A DNA stretch of 64,000 bases from contig DLHT01000018.1 of assembly GCA_002483365.1 (NCBI GenBank), forward strand, positions 447,179 through 511,178. The letters run 5' to 3'. Source of the stretch: Cellvibrio sp. UBA7661. Lineage in GTDB: Bacteria > Pseudomonadota > Gammaproteobacteria > Pseudomonadales > Cellvibrionaceae. Position numbers and translations under genes: made by a program. Shown piece by piece: positions 26,826 to 34,929 of the stretch. Positions within the stretch are counted from its first letter, which is position 1, and each line of letters opens with the position of its first letter. Below the pieces are notes generated by a model. That model was not told where the DNA came from. It was given only the letters and a program-made list of their open reading frames with translations, and did no database searches.

Positions 26826-28688
26826 ATGGAACTGAGTTCAATCACTGACAAACTGGTACAAAACCTCCAGCGTGCGCAGGTTGAGTCCATAGTGGCGATA
26901 ACCAAAGTACTGGGGTTAAAAACTGGCAGCCAGTTCCTGGCCGATGTGGGCAAAGCAACCCAAGCCTCACCAGAAGAGCGCGCGCAGTTAGTGAAGGCGA
27001 TCGAGGCAAATCTGGCACAAGTCAACCGAAACTCAGCCGCACCTGCGATTAAAGCGCTGGTAAACCAGTTATTGGAGCAGAAAAATCTCGCGCAAACCCC
27101 AGGGGTTAAGCTGGTTAATCTGACAATCACCGCGCCAACCACATCAGCTCCCAATACCGCAACAACACCGGCGGTACCCATACAATTACTCAGCTACACC
27201 AGCCTGCCACTGCAGTCAGGCCAAACACTTCTGATGCAACTTGCAGACAGCCAGCGCTTGCAAATATTGCAAGTCCTCACTAAATCAGAAGCCGCCGCTG
27301 TTGCCACTCTTTTGCAAACCAGCAATCCACAGGGCGCATCGGCTGGCACAGCACTCTTATCTACACCCTCCCCTGTGAATCTTCCTGCGGGGACTTCTTC
27401 GCCATCAACAACTGGAACATTGACCTACACTCTGGCAGGTATGGCAAGCAGCCCTCCAGTCAACCCGCTTCAACATGGTGATAACAACACAGTGACAGCC
27501 AAACCGGCTGTATCACCTCAAGCGATGGAGGCCATTGGCGATACTTTACGCCGACTATTACCTCAAAAAGACCAAGGGCAGGATTTAATGACTGCCCTGC
27601 CGAAAATCACCCAATTTATCCAGCAATTGCCCATTGCTGAACGCAAGGAATGGATATCAAACCAGCTACAACAATCGCTAAAAACATTAGCAAACCATAT
27701 ACGTACCGCCGACCAATTGAGCAATCCAAAGTTGGTTGAAATGGCATTAAAAAACAATGGTCAAGGTTTTGAACACAAACTGGCGCAATTGGCGATTAAA
27801 AGTCCGGAGGCAGCCGCCACTGCAGCGACAGGAACCTCATCTACTGCCACTGCATCCACCTCGAAAACCAATACGCCTACTGCGGGAGTAACGTCAGGTT
27901 TAACCAACCAGATTCAGAAAAATGTGCTATCACAAGCCGCGCTTGAACAAAAGTTAATGGGTCAAAAGCCCGTTGCACACATCGCCAATCAGGACTTAAA
28001 AGGTGCGCTGCTAAGCGTTTTGCATCAACTGGATGGAGAATTGGAAACTACCTCTCCGCTAGCAACAAGTATCAGTACGTCCAGCGAACTCAGCAAAACA
28101 CAACTTGCCAACGTTCTGCCGCAATTTTTAGGCATGCTCATGCACAGACAGCAAGGCGAGTTAAGTCAAAAGCAATTGCGCACACAATTAGTCATGCTAA
28201 TGCACCAATACACGCTGGGAAGCCTTGCAAAAATTCAATTACAACAAGCTCACACGCTCAATCATCAAATTACCCAAGGCAATGACATCGCGCAGCCAAC
28301 ACAATCCTGGCAATTTGAAATACCGGTTCGATCAGGGCAAGACGTCACGCCACTGCAGATCCATCTTGAACAGCAATGGATTGAAGACCAATCCGACGAG
28401 AAAGCACAAACAGCAACACGCGTGCGCCAATGGAATGTGATGCTGGGATTTAACTTGCCCGTAATTGGCCAGTTTTATGCGCAACTCACCCTACTGGGCG
28501 ATCAATTATCCACCCGCTTTTGGGCGGAAAATGAAAACACTTTGGTCGCCGCAAAAAACAAAATGGATGAACTCAAAACACAATTAGAGCGAGAGGGAAT
28601 TCACGTGACACAAATGCAATGTATTCCCGGCTTGCCACCCAAGCCCAAACTGAACCTGAGTTATTCATTAGTCGATGTTAAAACCTGA
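26826..28688 (+). CDS. FliK-like flagellar hook-length control protein
   Basis: The 620-residue protein has a low-complexity Thr/Ala/Ser/Pro-rich middle, which FliK proteins use as a flexible ruler. The C-terminal globular domain (about 520-610) is of the Flg_hook type (VIGQFYAQLTLLGDQLSTRFWAENENT, with LQLxxxG...V.FWA spacing). FliK measures the hook and switches export specificity by contacting FlhB. This copy lies away from a flagellar structural cluster and is followed by a free FlhB-C-like protein. It could be the main FliK or a paralogue. Confidence 0.82.
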   Translation: MELSSITDKLVQNLQRAQVESIVAITKVLGLKTGSQFLADVGKATQASPEERAQLVKAIEANLAQVNRNSAAPAIKALVNQLLEQKNLAQTPGVKLVNLTITAPTTSAPNTATTPAVPIQLLSYTSLPLQSGQTLLMQLADSQRLQILQVLTKSEAAAVATLLQTSNPQGASAGTALLSTPSPVNLPAGTSSPSTTGTLTYTLAGMASSPPVNPLQHGDNNTVTAKPAVSPQAMEAIGDTLRRLLPQKDQGQDLMTALPKITQFIQQLPIAERKEWISNQLQQSLKTLANHIRTADQLSNPKLVEMALKNNGQGFEHKLAQLAIKSPEAAATAATGTSSTATASTSKTNTPTAGVTSGLTNQIQKNVLSQAALEQKLMGQKPVAHIANQDLKGALLSVLHQLDGELETTSPLATSISTSSELSKTQLANVLPQFLGMLMHRQQGELSQKQLRTQLVMLMHQYTLGSLAKIQLQQAHTLNHQITQGNDIAQPTQSWQFEIPVRSGQDVTPLQIHLEQQWIEDQSDEKAQTATRVRQWNVMLGFNLPVIGQFYAQLTLLGDQLSTRFWAENENTLVAAKNKMDELKTQLEREGIHVTQMQCIPGLPPKPKLNLSYSLVDVKT

Positions 28689-28695
28689 GGCGCAT

Positions 28696-28983
28696 ATGAG
28701 TTCCGATTACCCGCCACATGCATTACAAAAAGCCGTCGCCCTCTATTACGACGGTACCAACGCACCTCATGTCAGCGCCAAAGGCACAGGGGCAGTTGCC
28801 GAACAGATTATCGCAATAGCTGAAGAGCACGGCGTTCCACTGTGCGATAACCCTTCGCTGGTTGATTTGTTGGTAACCCTGGAATTAGGTGATGAAATTC
28901 CCGAAAACCTGTATATCGCCGTCGCCTACATCATCGCATTTGCTTACCAATTGGAAGGAAAAGTGCCCGACGCCTGGCAATAA
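28696..28983 (+). CDS. FlhB C-terminal-domain-like protein
   Basis: About 95 residues matching the cytoplasmic FlhB/EscU domain after the autocleavage site: AVALYYDGTNAPHVSAKGTG, IAEEHGVPLCDNPSLVDLL and ELGDEIPENLYIAVA. The membrane part and the NPTH cleavage motif are absent. The start at 28696 has GAGG 5 nt upstream. It begins 7 nt after the FliK-like gene, and in canonical flagella FliK binds exactly this FlhB domain. Such pairs next to ccmA occur in pseudomonads, as I recall; their role is unsettled. Confidence 0.88.
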   Translation: MSSDYPPHALQKAVALYYDGTNAPHVSAKGTGAVAEQIIAIAEEHGVPLCDNPSLVDLLVTLELGDEIPENLYIAVAYIIAFAYQLEGKVPDAWQ

Positions 28984-29163
28984 ACCTGAACAAACTCGCG
29001 CAAAGTTTTACAAAAAACACACAAACCGCTCAGTTATCACCCTTCCCAACGTCAGGCAATTAATGCGATTATGACGTCACTTTTTTGACGATCTTAAAGC
29101 CCTCATTAAGTATCAGTCACTAATAACGATTTTTCCGACAATCCAATATCGCAACCAACCTCA

Positions 29164-29964
29164 ATGAATCACCTCATCACAAGCGAAAACCTCAAGTTAC
29201 AGCTGGGCAAAGTCGTTATCTTTGACTGCCGTTTCCATCTCATGAATAAAACAGTGGGCAGCGAACAATATCGCGCCGGACATATTCCCGGTGCGTATTA
29301 TCTGGATCTTGAACAAGATCTTTCTGGAGAGGTAAGCCAGCATGGCGGCCGACATCCGCTACCCGATATCGAAACCTTCAGTAAAAAACTGCGTGCAGCG
29401 GGTGTTAATCAGCAATCCACTATTGTGGTTTACGACGATTCACGCATGGCGTATGCCGCACGTGCATGGTGGCTATTACGCTTCTGTGGCCATCAAAATA
29501 TATTCATTCTGGATGGCGGATACACGGGCTGGGTCAATGCTGGTGGCGCCATCGATAGGCGTGAGCCTGCCATCAAGCAGGGAAATTTCAAAGCAACCGT
29601 GCAGCAAGATTGGACCCTGGATCGCGATGCAATTTGTGCGCAAGCAGAACAACTCACACTCATTGATTCGCGCGACAGTAAGCGCTATCGCGGGGAAGAA
29701 GAACCCATTGATCCTGTCGCAGGGCATATTCCCGGCGCATTAAATTTTTTCTGGCAAGATGCAACCGATGAAAAAGGATTTTTCAAATCAAAAAGCGAAC
29801 AACAACAGCGCTGGATTGATTTACCGAGAGACAAAAAAATTGCGGTCTATTGCGGATCAGGTGTCACCGCATGCGTCAATTTGCTTTCGCTGGAGGCAAG
29901 TGGAATAGACGCTGTACTTTACCCCGGCAGTTGGAGTGATTGGTGTTCGTATCTTCCTAAATAA
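29164..29964 (+). CDS. sseA: rhodanese-type sulfurtransferase (3-mercaptopyruvate sulfurtransferase-like)
   Basis: The 266-residue two-domain rhodanese has catalytic cysteine in VYCGSGVTACVN. The CGSGVT loop is the signature of 3-mercaptopyruvate sulfurtransferases rather than thiosulfate sulfurtransferases (CRxGx[RT]). The N-terminal domain keeps the fold (DCRFHLMN, HIPGAYYLDLEQDLS) but has no catalytic Cys, as usual. It is monocistronic and ends at a bidirectional terminator. Confidence 0.9.
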   Translation: MNHLITSENLKLQLGKVVIFDCRFHLMNKTVGSEQYRAGHIPGAYYLDLEQDLSGEVSQHGGRHPLPDIETFSKKLRAAGVNQQSTIVVYDDSRMAYAARAWWLLRFCGHQNIFILDGGYTGWVNAGGAIDRREPAIKQGNFKATVQQDWTLDRDAICAQAEQLTLIDSRDSKRYRGEEEPIDPVAGHIPGALNFFWQDATDEKGFFKSKSEQQQRWIDLPRDKKIAVYCGSGVTACVNLLSLEASGIDAVLYPGSWSDWCSYLPK

Positions 29965-29998
29965 CAAACAGCATTTGCACTCATCACTATTTTTTACC

Positions 29999-30033
29999 AA
30001 AAAAAAGGGCAATCATTTGATTGCCCTTTTTTT
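29999..30033. terminator. bidirectional rho-independent terminator
   Basis: AAAAAAGGGCAATCA pairs with TGATTGCCCTTTTTT around a 2-nt loop. It lies between the convergent sulfurtransferase gene and the periplasmic-protein gene. Confidence 0.92.
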
Positions 30034-30054
30034 CGATACTCAAATACGCACAGA

Positions 30055-30810
30055 TCAATTGGTATATTCGTATTCGATCCGTACATCCCACGGACCGCCG
30101 CGATCATCATCAATATTCGCGCGGCCCTGATAGCGCATCAGGTATTTTCCATTAGGGTCGTACGCAAGATAGGTTGCATCCGAAAATAATGACGATATTT
30201 TTTTCGCTGGCGTGATGCGGAAATAAATCCAGTTACGCCCATAGTCGGCATTGTACAGCGGAGAGCTGGTCGATTTTAATTTACGCACTTCCAACTGTGT
30301 GCTGCTCAAGCTGGCAGGTGCTACATAATCAAACTTTAATTGTTTACCCGCTATTAATTTGTCCCAATTTAATTGGATATACGCATCAAAGCCTGCATCA
30401 ATTACGGTGCGTGCATTGTCATAAATAATTTTTTCGTTTTGGTCATTATTCATTCCGTGCGTCAACACCAAACGCGCGCCCTGAAATTGCGCAGAGGCGA
30501 ATTCATTATCGCGGCTATCTTCCAGATTCACTGTTGGCTGGAACGGTTCGCCCTGAAAAACCAGGGTCTTGGAAGCAAATACATTGCCATCTGGTGATGT
30601 GTAATCAACCCGCACCGCTTTGTTTTCATCCAATCCAGTGAATAATTCGCGATAAAGTAATTCATTGGTATTAAGGCTGTAAGCGGTACCTGCCGTTACA
30701 TAATTATCTTGTGCATGGGCACCAACAGCACAACACAACAGCAAACTGTTCACCCACAAAAAAGAACGGCGAACCCGAAACGCACAATTCAACTGCAATA
30801 ATGTCAACAT
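30055..30810 (-). CDS. secreted/periplasmic protein of unknown function
   Basis: About 251 residues with an N-terminal export signal (SLLLCCAVGAHAQ, cleavage probably after AHA). The mature part is predicted beta-rich, with repeated aromatic/charged strands (YITAGTAYSL-like start, VRVDYTSPDGNVFASKTLVF, GPWDVRIEYEYTN). No family was recognised. The start at 30810 is preferred because AGGA lies 8 nt upstream; 30825 is also open. It follows phrB by about 100 bp with its own likely promoter. Confidence 0.7.
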   Translation of the reverse strand: MLTLLQLNCAFRVRRSFLWVNSLLLCCAVGAHAQDNYVTAGTAYSLNTNELLYRELFTGLDENKAVRVDYTSPDGNVFASKTLVFQGEPFQPTVNLEDSRDNEFASAQFQGARLVLTHGMNNDQNEKIIYDNARTVIDAGFDAYIQLNWDKLIAGKQLKFDYVAPASLSSTQLEVRKLKSTSSPLYNADYGRNWIYFRITPAKKISSLFSDATYLAYDPNGKYLMRYQGRANIDDDRGGPWDVRIEYEYTN

Positions 30811-30928
30811 AATAGGCATCCTCATATCAGGAACAACGGTTTGCTGGTGCGCTAGCGAATAAAACCGCTGTTTAAGAACTTGGCTATTATAAAAAGAAGC
30901 TTAACAATCAAGCCAGCGCTAATGCCGC

Positions 30929-32359
30929 TTATTCAGCTACTCGTTCAGGTGGCAATTGCGCAAACAATGCGATGGTAGATTTTCTCGTTGCCGATAAATC
31001 CACTATAGGCGCAGGATAATGCAGCTGTTTAGGTGGATTATGGATCTGTTTGTTTGACAGATGCGCTAACTCGGGAACCCAAGTGCGAATAAACGCCCCC
31101 TCAGGATCAAAGCGCTCTGATTGGCTAATAGGATTAAAAATGCGGAAATACGGCGCGGCGTCTGTCCCGGTGGAAGCACTCCACTGCCAACCACCGTTGT
31201 TGGCTGCGAAGTCGCCATCAATTAATTGCGACATAAAATAGTCTTCACCCCAACGCCAATCAATCTGGCAGTTCTTGGTCAGGAACATCGCTACCACCAT
31301 GCGCAGGCGATTGTGCATCCAACCTGTCGCATTTAGCTGACGCATGGCGGCGTCAACAATCGGAATTCCGGTTTTACCCTCACACCATGCGGCAAACAAC
31401 GCTTTGTCATATTGCCAGGGAAATGCTTCTGTATGGCTTTGCATGGCGTTGCGTTTACAGACTTTGGGATAATCCACCACCACATGCTGATAAAACTCGC
31501 GCCAGATCAACTCACTGATCCAGCAACTCGCGCCAGCATTTCCGCCCTCCCACTCCCCTTGTGTGTGCACAAGCACAGCGGATATCGCCTGACGCGGCGA
31601 CAGCGAACCTACAGCAAAATACGGTGAAAGGCTGGATGTTCCAGCAATTGCCGGAAAATCACGCCGCTCTTGATAATGATTGATTGCGCTTTCGATAAAA
31701 AAATCCAACCGTTGATTCGCTTCCTGTTCGCCAGCTGGCCACAGGGATGACAAGTCGCGCAACTCATGCGCTGCAAATAACGCATCAATTTCAGCAACAG
31801 AAATAACGTGCGGCTTAACAGATACACCGGACTGGACTGCTGGCAAACCCAGCGGAGCCATGCTCACTGGCATCACCGTTTGCAGCCATTTCTTTTTAAA
31901 CGCAGTAAAGACTTTATAAGGCTCGCCTTGTCCATTGCGGATCATGCCCGGCGGTACAACACAACGGTCATGACATCGCTTAACCAAAATACCTTCATCG
32001 CGTAAAAGTTGATTCACTGCCAGATCGCGATTTAATTCATTAACCGGATATTCCGCATTAAAAAAACAATGTTCCACTTTCCATTTGCGCGCGAGCTGTA
32101 GCAATGCAGGCGCAATGTCTTTTGGCGATTTAACGCAGATTAATTCGAGGGGAATATTAAGCTCTGCCAAACTGTTTGCCATAACATGCAAATGGCGGCG
32201 AATAAAATCCAACTGCACTGGCGCAACAGTGTGCAAACGCACATAGGCTTCGCAATGTACATACACTGCCACAACGCCCTGACCTAACTCTGCTGCTTTG
32301 AATAACGCAGGATTATCCCGCACACGCAAGTCATGCCTCAGCCACACCAATGCCGTCAT
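30929..32359 (-). CDS. phrB: deoxyribodipyrimidine photolyase
   Basis: The 476-residue class I CPD photolyase has the N-terminal antenna-binding alpha/beta domain (LVWLRHDLRVRDNPAL) and the FAD domain with GRGSP-like contacts, WISELIWREFYQH, MRQLNATGWMHNR and QWSASTGTDAAPYFRIFNP. It splits cyclobutane pyrimidine dimers using blue light. Last gene of the light-response operon; its start overlaps the NTF2-like gene by 4 nt. Confidence 0.96.
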   Translation of the reverse strand: MTALVWLRHDLRVRDNPALFKAAELGQGVVAVYVHCEAYVRLHTVAPVQLDFIRRHLHVMANSLAELNIPLELICVKSPKDIAPALLQLARKWKVEHCFFNAEYPVNELNRDLAVNQLLRDEGILVKRCHDRCVVPPGMIRNGQGEPYKVFTAFKKKWLQTVMPVSMAPLGLPAVQSGVSVKPHVISVAEIDALFAAHELRDLSSLWPAGEQEANQRLDFFIESAINHYQERRDFPAIAGTSSLSPYFAVGSLSPRQAISAVLVHTQGEWEGGNAGASCWISELIWREFYQHVVVDYPKVCKRNAMQSHTEAFPWQYDKALFAAWCEGKTGIPIVDAAMRQLNATGWMHNRLRMVVAMFLTKNCQIDWRWGEDYFMSQLIDGDFAANNGGWQWSASTGTDAAPYFRIFNPISQSERFDPEGAFIRTWVPELAHLSNKQIHNPPKQLHYPAPIVDLSATRKSTIALFAQLPPERVAE

Positions 32360-32790
32360 TTAGCGCCTACTTTTTTCTTAATTTGTCGGATAGCAAAACC
32401 CATTACCGGAAGATGCTCATATAACATTGAGCCCGCATCAAAATAATCGCGGTGATAATAAACTTTATCCTTAAATAAAATATGCGTATTACCGGTGAGC
32501 TCCAATTGCTTCCCTCCCGCTAATTTTTTATGGCGATAGTGCATCGTCCAAAATAATAACGCCTCTCCACGCTCGGGAAGTTCCATTGAGTGATGAAACT
32601 CAAAACGACACTCGAGCAAATCATCCATCATGCCTGAGAGATACTCAGTGAGATTGGACAAGCCATTCAATGCATGGAGAGGATCGCGGAATTGGATATC
32701 GTTGCTGTAGACATCCGGCATCGTTTTGAGAATTTTCTTATCAAAACGTTGGTACAAATTACGTACCTTTTGCGGAACAGTGAGCGCCAT
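32356..32790 (-). CDS. NTF2/SnoaL-like protein of the photolyase operon
   Basis: A 144-residue single-domain NTF2-like protein (LYQRFDKKILKTMPDVYSNDIQFRDPLH, HYRHKKLAGGKQLELTGNTHILF, YHRDYFDAGSMLYEHLPV), the fold often seen in SnoaL-type proteins. The same type of gene accompanies photolyase and LitR regulator genes in pseudomonads, as I recall. Catalytic residues cannot be assigned. It lies 10 nt behind litR and overlaps phrB. Confidence 0.8.
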   Translation of the reverse strand: MALTVPQKVRNLYQRFDKKILKTMPDVYSNDIQFRDPLHALNGLSNLTEYLSGMMDDLLECRFEFHHSMELPERGEALLFWTMHYRHKKLAGGKQLELTGNTHILFKDKVYYHRDYFDAGSMLYEHLPVMGFAIRQIKKKVGAK

Positions 32791-32799
32791 ATAAATGAC

Positions 32800-33723
32800 T
32801 CATCCCTTTTGATCAGCTTTTAATAATTGTTTTATGGCGGCCAGCACCTGTTGATGATGTTCACAGGTCAATACTCCTGAAACCGGGTCAGTAACCGACG
32901 TATCAAACACCTGCGCCAAATTACCAGCCACAATCACAGGAATACCGGATCTTTCCCGCCATACCTCTAATTGTAGCTTGAGACCGCCAGCATTCAGGTT
33001 TTCATAGCCGATAATCACAAGTATTTTTGCACTTAACGCCTCTGTACATATCTGGATATCACGCCATTCAAGATATCCCAGATATTCGGCCTGATACTGA
33101 TGAACAAGCAAACTGTAATTGAGGGTATGCAGCAACAAGGGATTCTCATTGGCACCAATCGAAACCAACACGACACCAGCACGCTGTGCCGACTGGCGCA
33201 AACGCTGCTGCCCTGCCACAAGATACTCCTGCAAAACAGCAGTAAAAAACGCTCGCTGCGCAGCCTTGCCCGGCTCATCCCCCTGAAGCGCCTGCAACAC
33301 TGGTTGCACCACATAATCAGCCAGCATTTCGGTTGGATACAACGCGAAGGTTTCCTCGATCAAACGCTCCAGCGAATGACGCTGGAAATTCCCCAATGCG
33401 ATATAAAATTGCTCTACTAACGTTAACCACACAGAGTCGATAGGCGGAAATTCGTGTTCCCGCTCCGCATTAGCTAACAGCGCTTTCACTTTACCAATCG
33501 CCAAACCGCGCCCGAGCCAACGCTGAATTTCCTGGACACGCAAAATATCATCGCGGTTATACAACCTATGCCCTTTCTCCGTGCGGCGTGGCACCAACAA
33601 ACCATAACGCCGCTCCCATGCACGCAATGTCACAGTATTCACACCGGTCACGCGCGAAATCTCCCGAATAGGTACCCAATCGTCTTGCGCTGGCGATGCA
33701 ATTTTTTTATCTGCTGCGGACAT
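32800..33723 (-). CDS. class II LitR/PplR-type MerR-family light-response regulator
   Basis: The 307-residue protein has an N-terminal MerR helix-turn-helix (residues 17-84: IREISRVTGVNTVTLRAWERRYGL ... GHRLYNRDDILR), a four-helix region and a C-terminal Rossmann fold like a cobalamin-binding domain. The cobalamin ligand motif is degraded: E193-N194-P195 stands where the DxHxxG histidine should be, and the W/EH cap motif of CarH is not visible. Class II LitR (PplR) of Pseudomonas putida acts without B12 and with LOV photoreceptors. The product probably represses its own operon in the dark. Confidence 0.87.
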   Translation of the reverse strand: MSAADKKIASPAQDDWVPIREISRVTGVNTVTLRAWERRYGLLVPRRTEKGHRLYNRDDILRVQEIQRWLGRGLAIGKVKALLANAEREHEFPPIDSVWLTLVEQFYIALGNFQRHSLERLIEETFALYPTEMLADYVVQPVLQALQGDEPGKAAQRAFFTAVLQEYLVAGQQRLRQSAQRAGVVLVSIGANENPLLLHTLNYSLLVHQYQAEYLGYLEWRDIQICTEALSAKILVIIGYENLNAGGLKLQLEVWRERSGIPVIVAGNLAQVFDTSVTDPVSGVLTCEHHQQVLAAIKQLLKADQKG

Positions 33724-34682
33724 CAGACGTTCTCGATAATGTGATTACGTAAACCCAGACGTTCTGGATGCGGAGACCAGAAAGTTTGCGATTTCAAGTA
33801 AGGGTTATCGAGCTTGAGCAAGTGATGCTTCAGCAAAGTTAAAGGCACCACCAAAGGCACAAGACCAGCTTTGTAAGAATCGATCAACTGCGACAATTCC
33901 TGTTTTTCTACCGTGCTGATGACTTCTTTCAGATAACCACGTAAATGCATCATCGCGTTGGTGTTGCCTTTGCGCGTGGCGTGGTGGGATAAAGCCTCCA
34001 TAAACAGGCGGAAAAACTCTTCGCTACTTGCCTGGATGTCATGGCCAGCAAGATTGGAAAGATAACGGCCAATCGAAAAATAGCTGGGTACGTGGTGCGC
34101 CATTACCTGATATTTGTAGCGGGAATAAAATTCGATCAACTTTTTAGCGGTCGGCGCAGGTGCGACATGGGTTTTAAAATCATGGTAAGCAAACACTCGC
34201 GAGAGGAAGTTATCACGCAAGCCCGCGTCATTTAACCGCCCCGCTTCTTCCACGGGCAAAAGCGGCATTAACTCCATAAAGCGTTTGGCGTAAGCGCCAC
34301 GCCCTTTGTTATCCATCGAATATCCATTAGTGCGATAGCGTTTCATACCGTAGGCACCGCAACTCGGGGAATTCTGCATGAACACATAGCCACAGATATC
34401 CGGCATTTGCTGCGCAGCTGCTTCTGCCTGTGCGACCAGCGCATCGGTCACATCAAGATCCGGATTTTCAACACCGCGCACACGTGTTTCATCGCCAATC
34501 ACCACAAGTCGAATAGGTTTGCGCGGGATTCCCAAGCCAATAGCGACTTCAGGGCATACCGGCCGGAATTCCATATATTCGCCCAATACATCTGTCAGAT
34601 AACGGCTGCGTTTATGGCCACCATCAAAGCGAACCTTTTCACCCAAAAGACACTGACTTACACCCACAGGAATCTTGCCCAT
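33723..34682 (-). CDS. DUF523 and DUF1722 (YbgA-like) protein
   Basis: About 319 residues: an N-terminal DUF523 domain with conserved cysteines (VSQCLLGEKVRFDGGHKRS, FRPVCPEVAIGLG, MQNSPSCGAYGMK) and a C-terminal DUF1722/YbgA domain (SRYKYQVMAHHVPSYFSIGR, HLRGYLKEVISTVEKQEL). Biochemical role unknown, but the gene commonly travels with photolyase (in E. coli ybgA is next to phr). The start at 34682 has AGG upstream; the longer 34700 start would eat into the operator. Overlaps the regulator gene by 1 nt. Confidence 0.9.
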   Translation of the reverse strand: MGKIPVGVSQCLLGEKVRFDGGHKRSRYLTDVLGEYMEFRPVCPEVAIGLGIPRKPIRLVVIGDETRVRGVENPDLDVTDALVAQAEAAAQQMPDICGYVFMQNSPSCGAYGMKRYRTNGYSMDNKGRGAYAKRFMELMPLLPVEEAGRLNDAGLRDNFLSRVFAYHDFKTHVAPAPTAKKLIEFYSRYKYQVMAHHVPSYFSIGRYLSNLAGHDIQASSEEFFRLFMEALSHHATRKGNTNAMMHLRGYLKEVISTVEKQELSQLIDSYKAGLVPLVVPLTLLKHHLLKLDNPYLKSQTFWSPHPERLGLRNHIIENV

Positions 34683-34693
34683 ATATAAAAACC

Positions 34694-34717
34694 TATACAT
34701 TTTTTTAAGACTGTATA
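34694..34717. promoter_or_regulatory. LitR/PplR operator, proximal copy
   Basis: TATACA at 34694-34699, 12 nt, TGTATA at 34712-34717. This fits the PplR1 consensus T(G/A)TACA-N12-TGTA(C/T)A recalled from P. putida work. It is 11 nt upstream of the first gene's start codon. Confidence 0.72.
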
Positions 34718-34734
34718 AGTATTGCCCACAAAGT

Positions 34735-34758
34735 TATACATCACAAATATTTTGTACA
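34735..34758. promoter_or_regulatory. LitR/PplR operator, distal copy
   Basis: TATACA at 34735-34740, 12 nt, TGTACA at 34753-34758, again matching T(G/A)TACA-N12-TGTA(C/T)A. It lies exactly 41 bp from the proximal copy, about four helical turns. On the minus strand TTGTAC within it could act as a -35 element (17 nt before TAACTT), so binding would block RNA polymerase. Confidence 0.75.
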
Positions 34759-34888
34759 AATATTTTCAGAGCAATGAATACCTTACTGGGGGATCGCCGC
34801 TTAGTGGGCGATTGAAATAGCAGAGGGAAAACCTTGGGAATAAGTGAGAAAGTATCGGTAACTCATTGATAATAAAACACTTAACAAT

Positions 34889-34918
34889 AAAAAAGCCGGA
34901 CATTTGTCCGGCTTTTTT
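34889..34918. terminator. rho-independent terminator of cysB
   Basis: AAAAAAGCCGGACA-TT-TGTCCGGCTTTTTT, 11 bp beyond the cysB stop on the minus strand. It insulates the light operon promoter from cysB readthrough. Confidence 0.93.
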
Positions 34919-34929
34919 AGGCACCGCAG

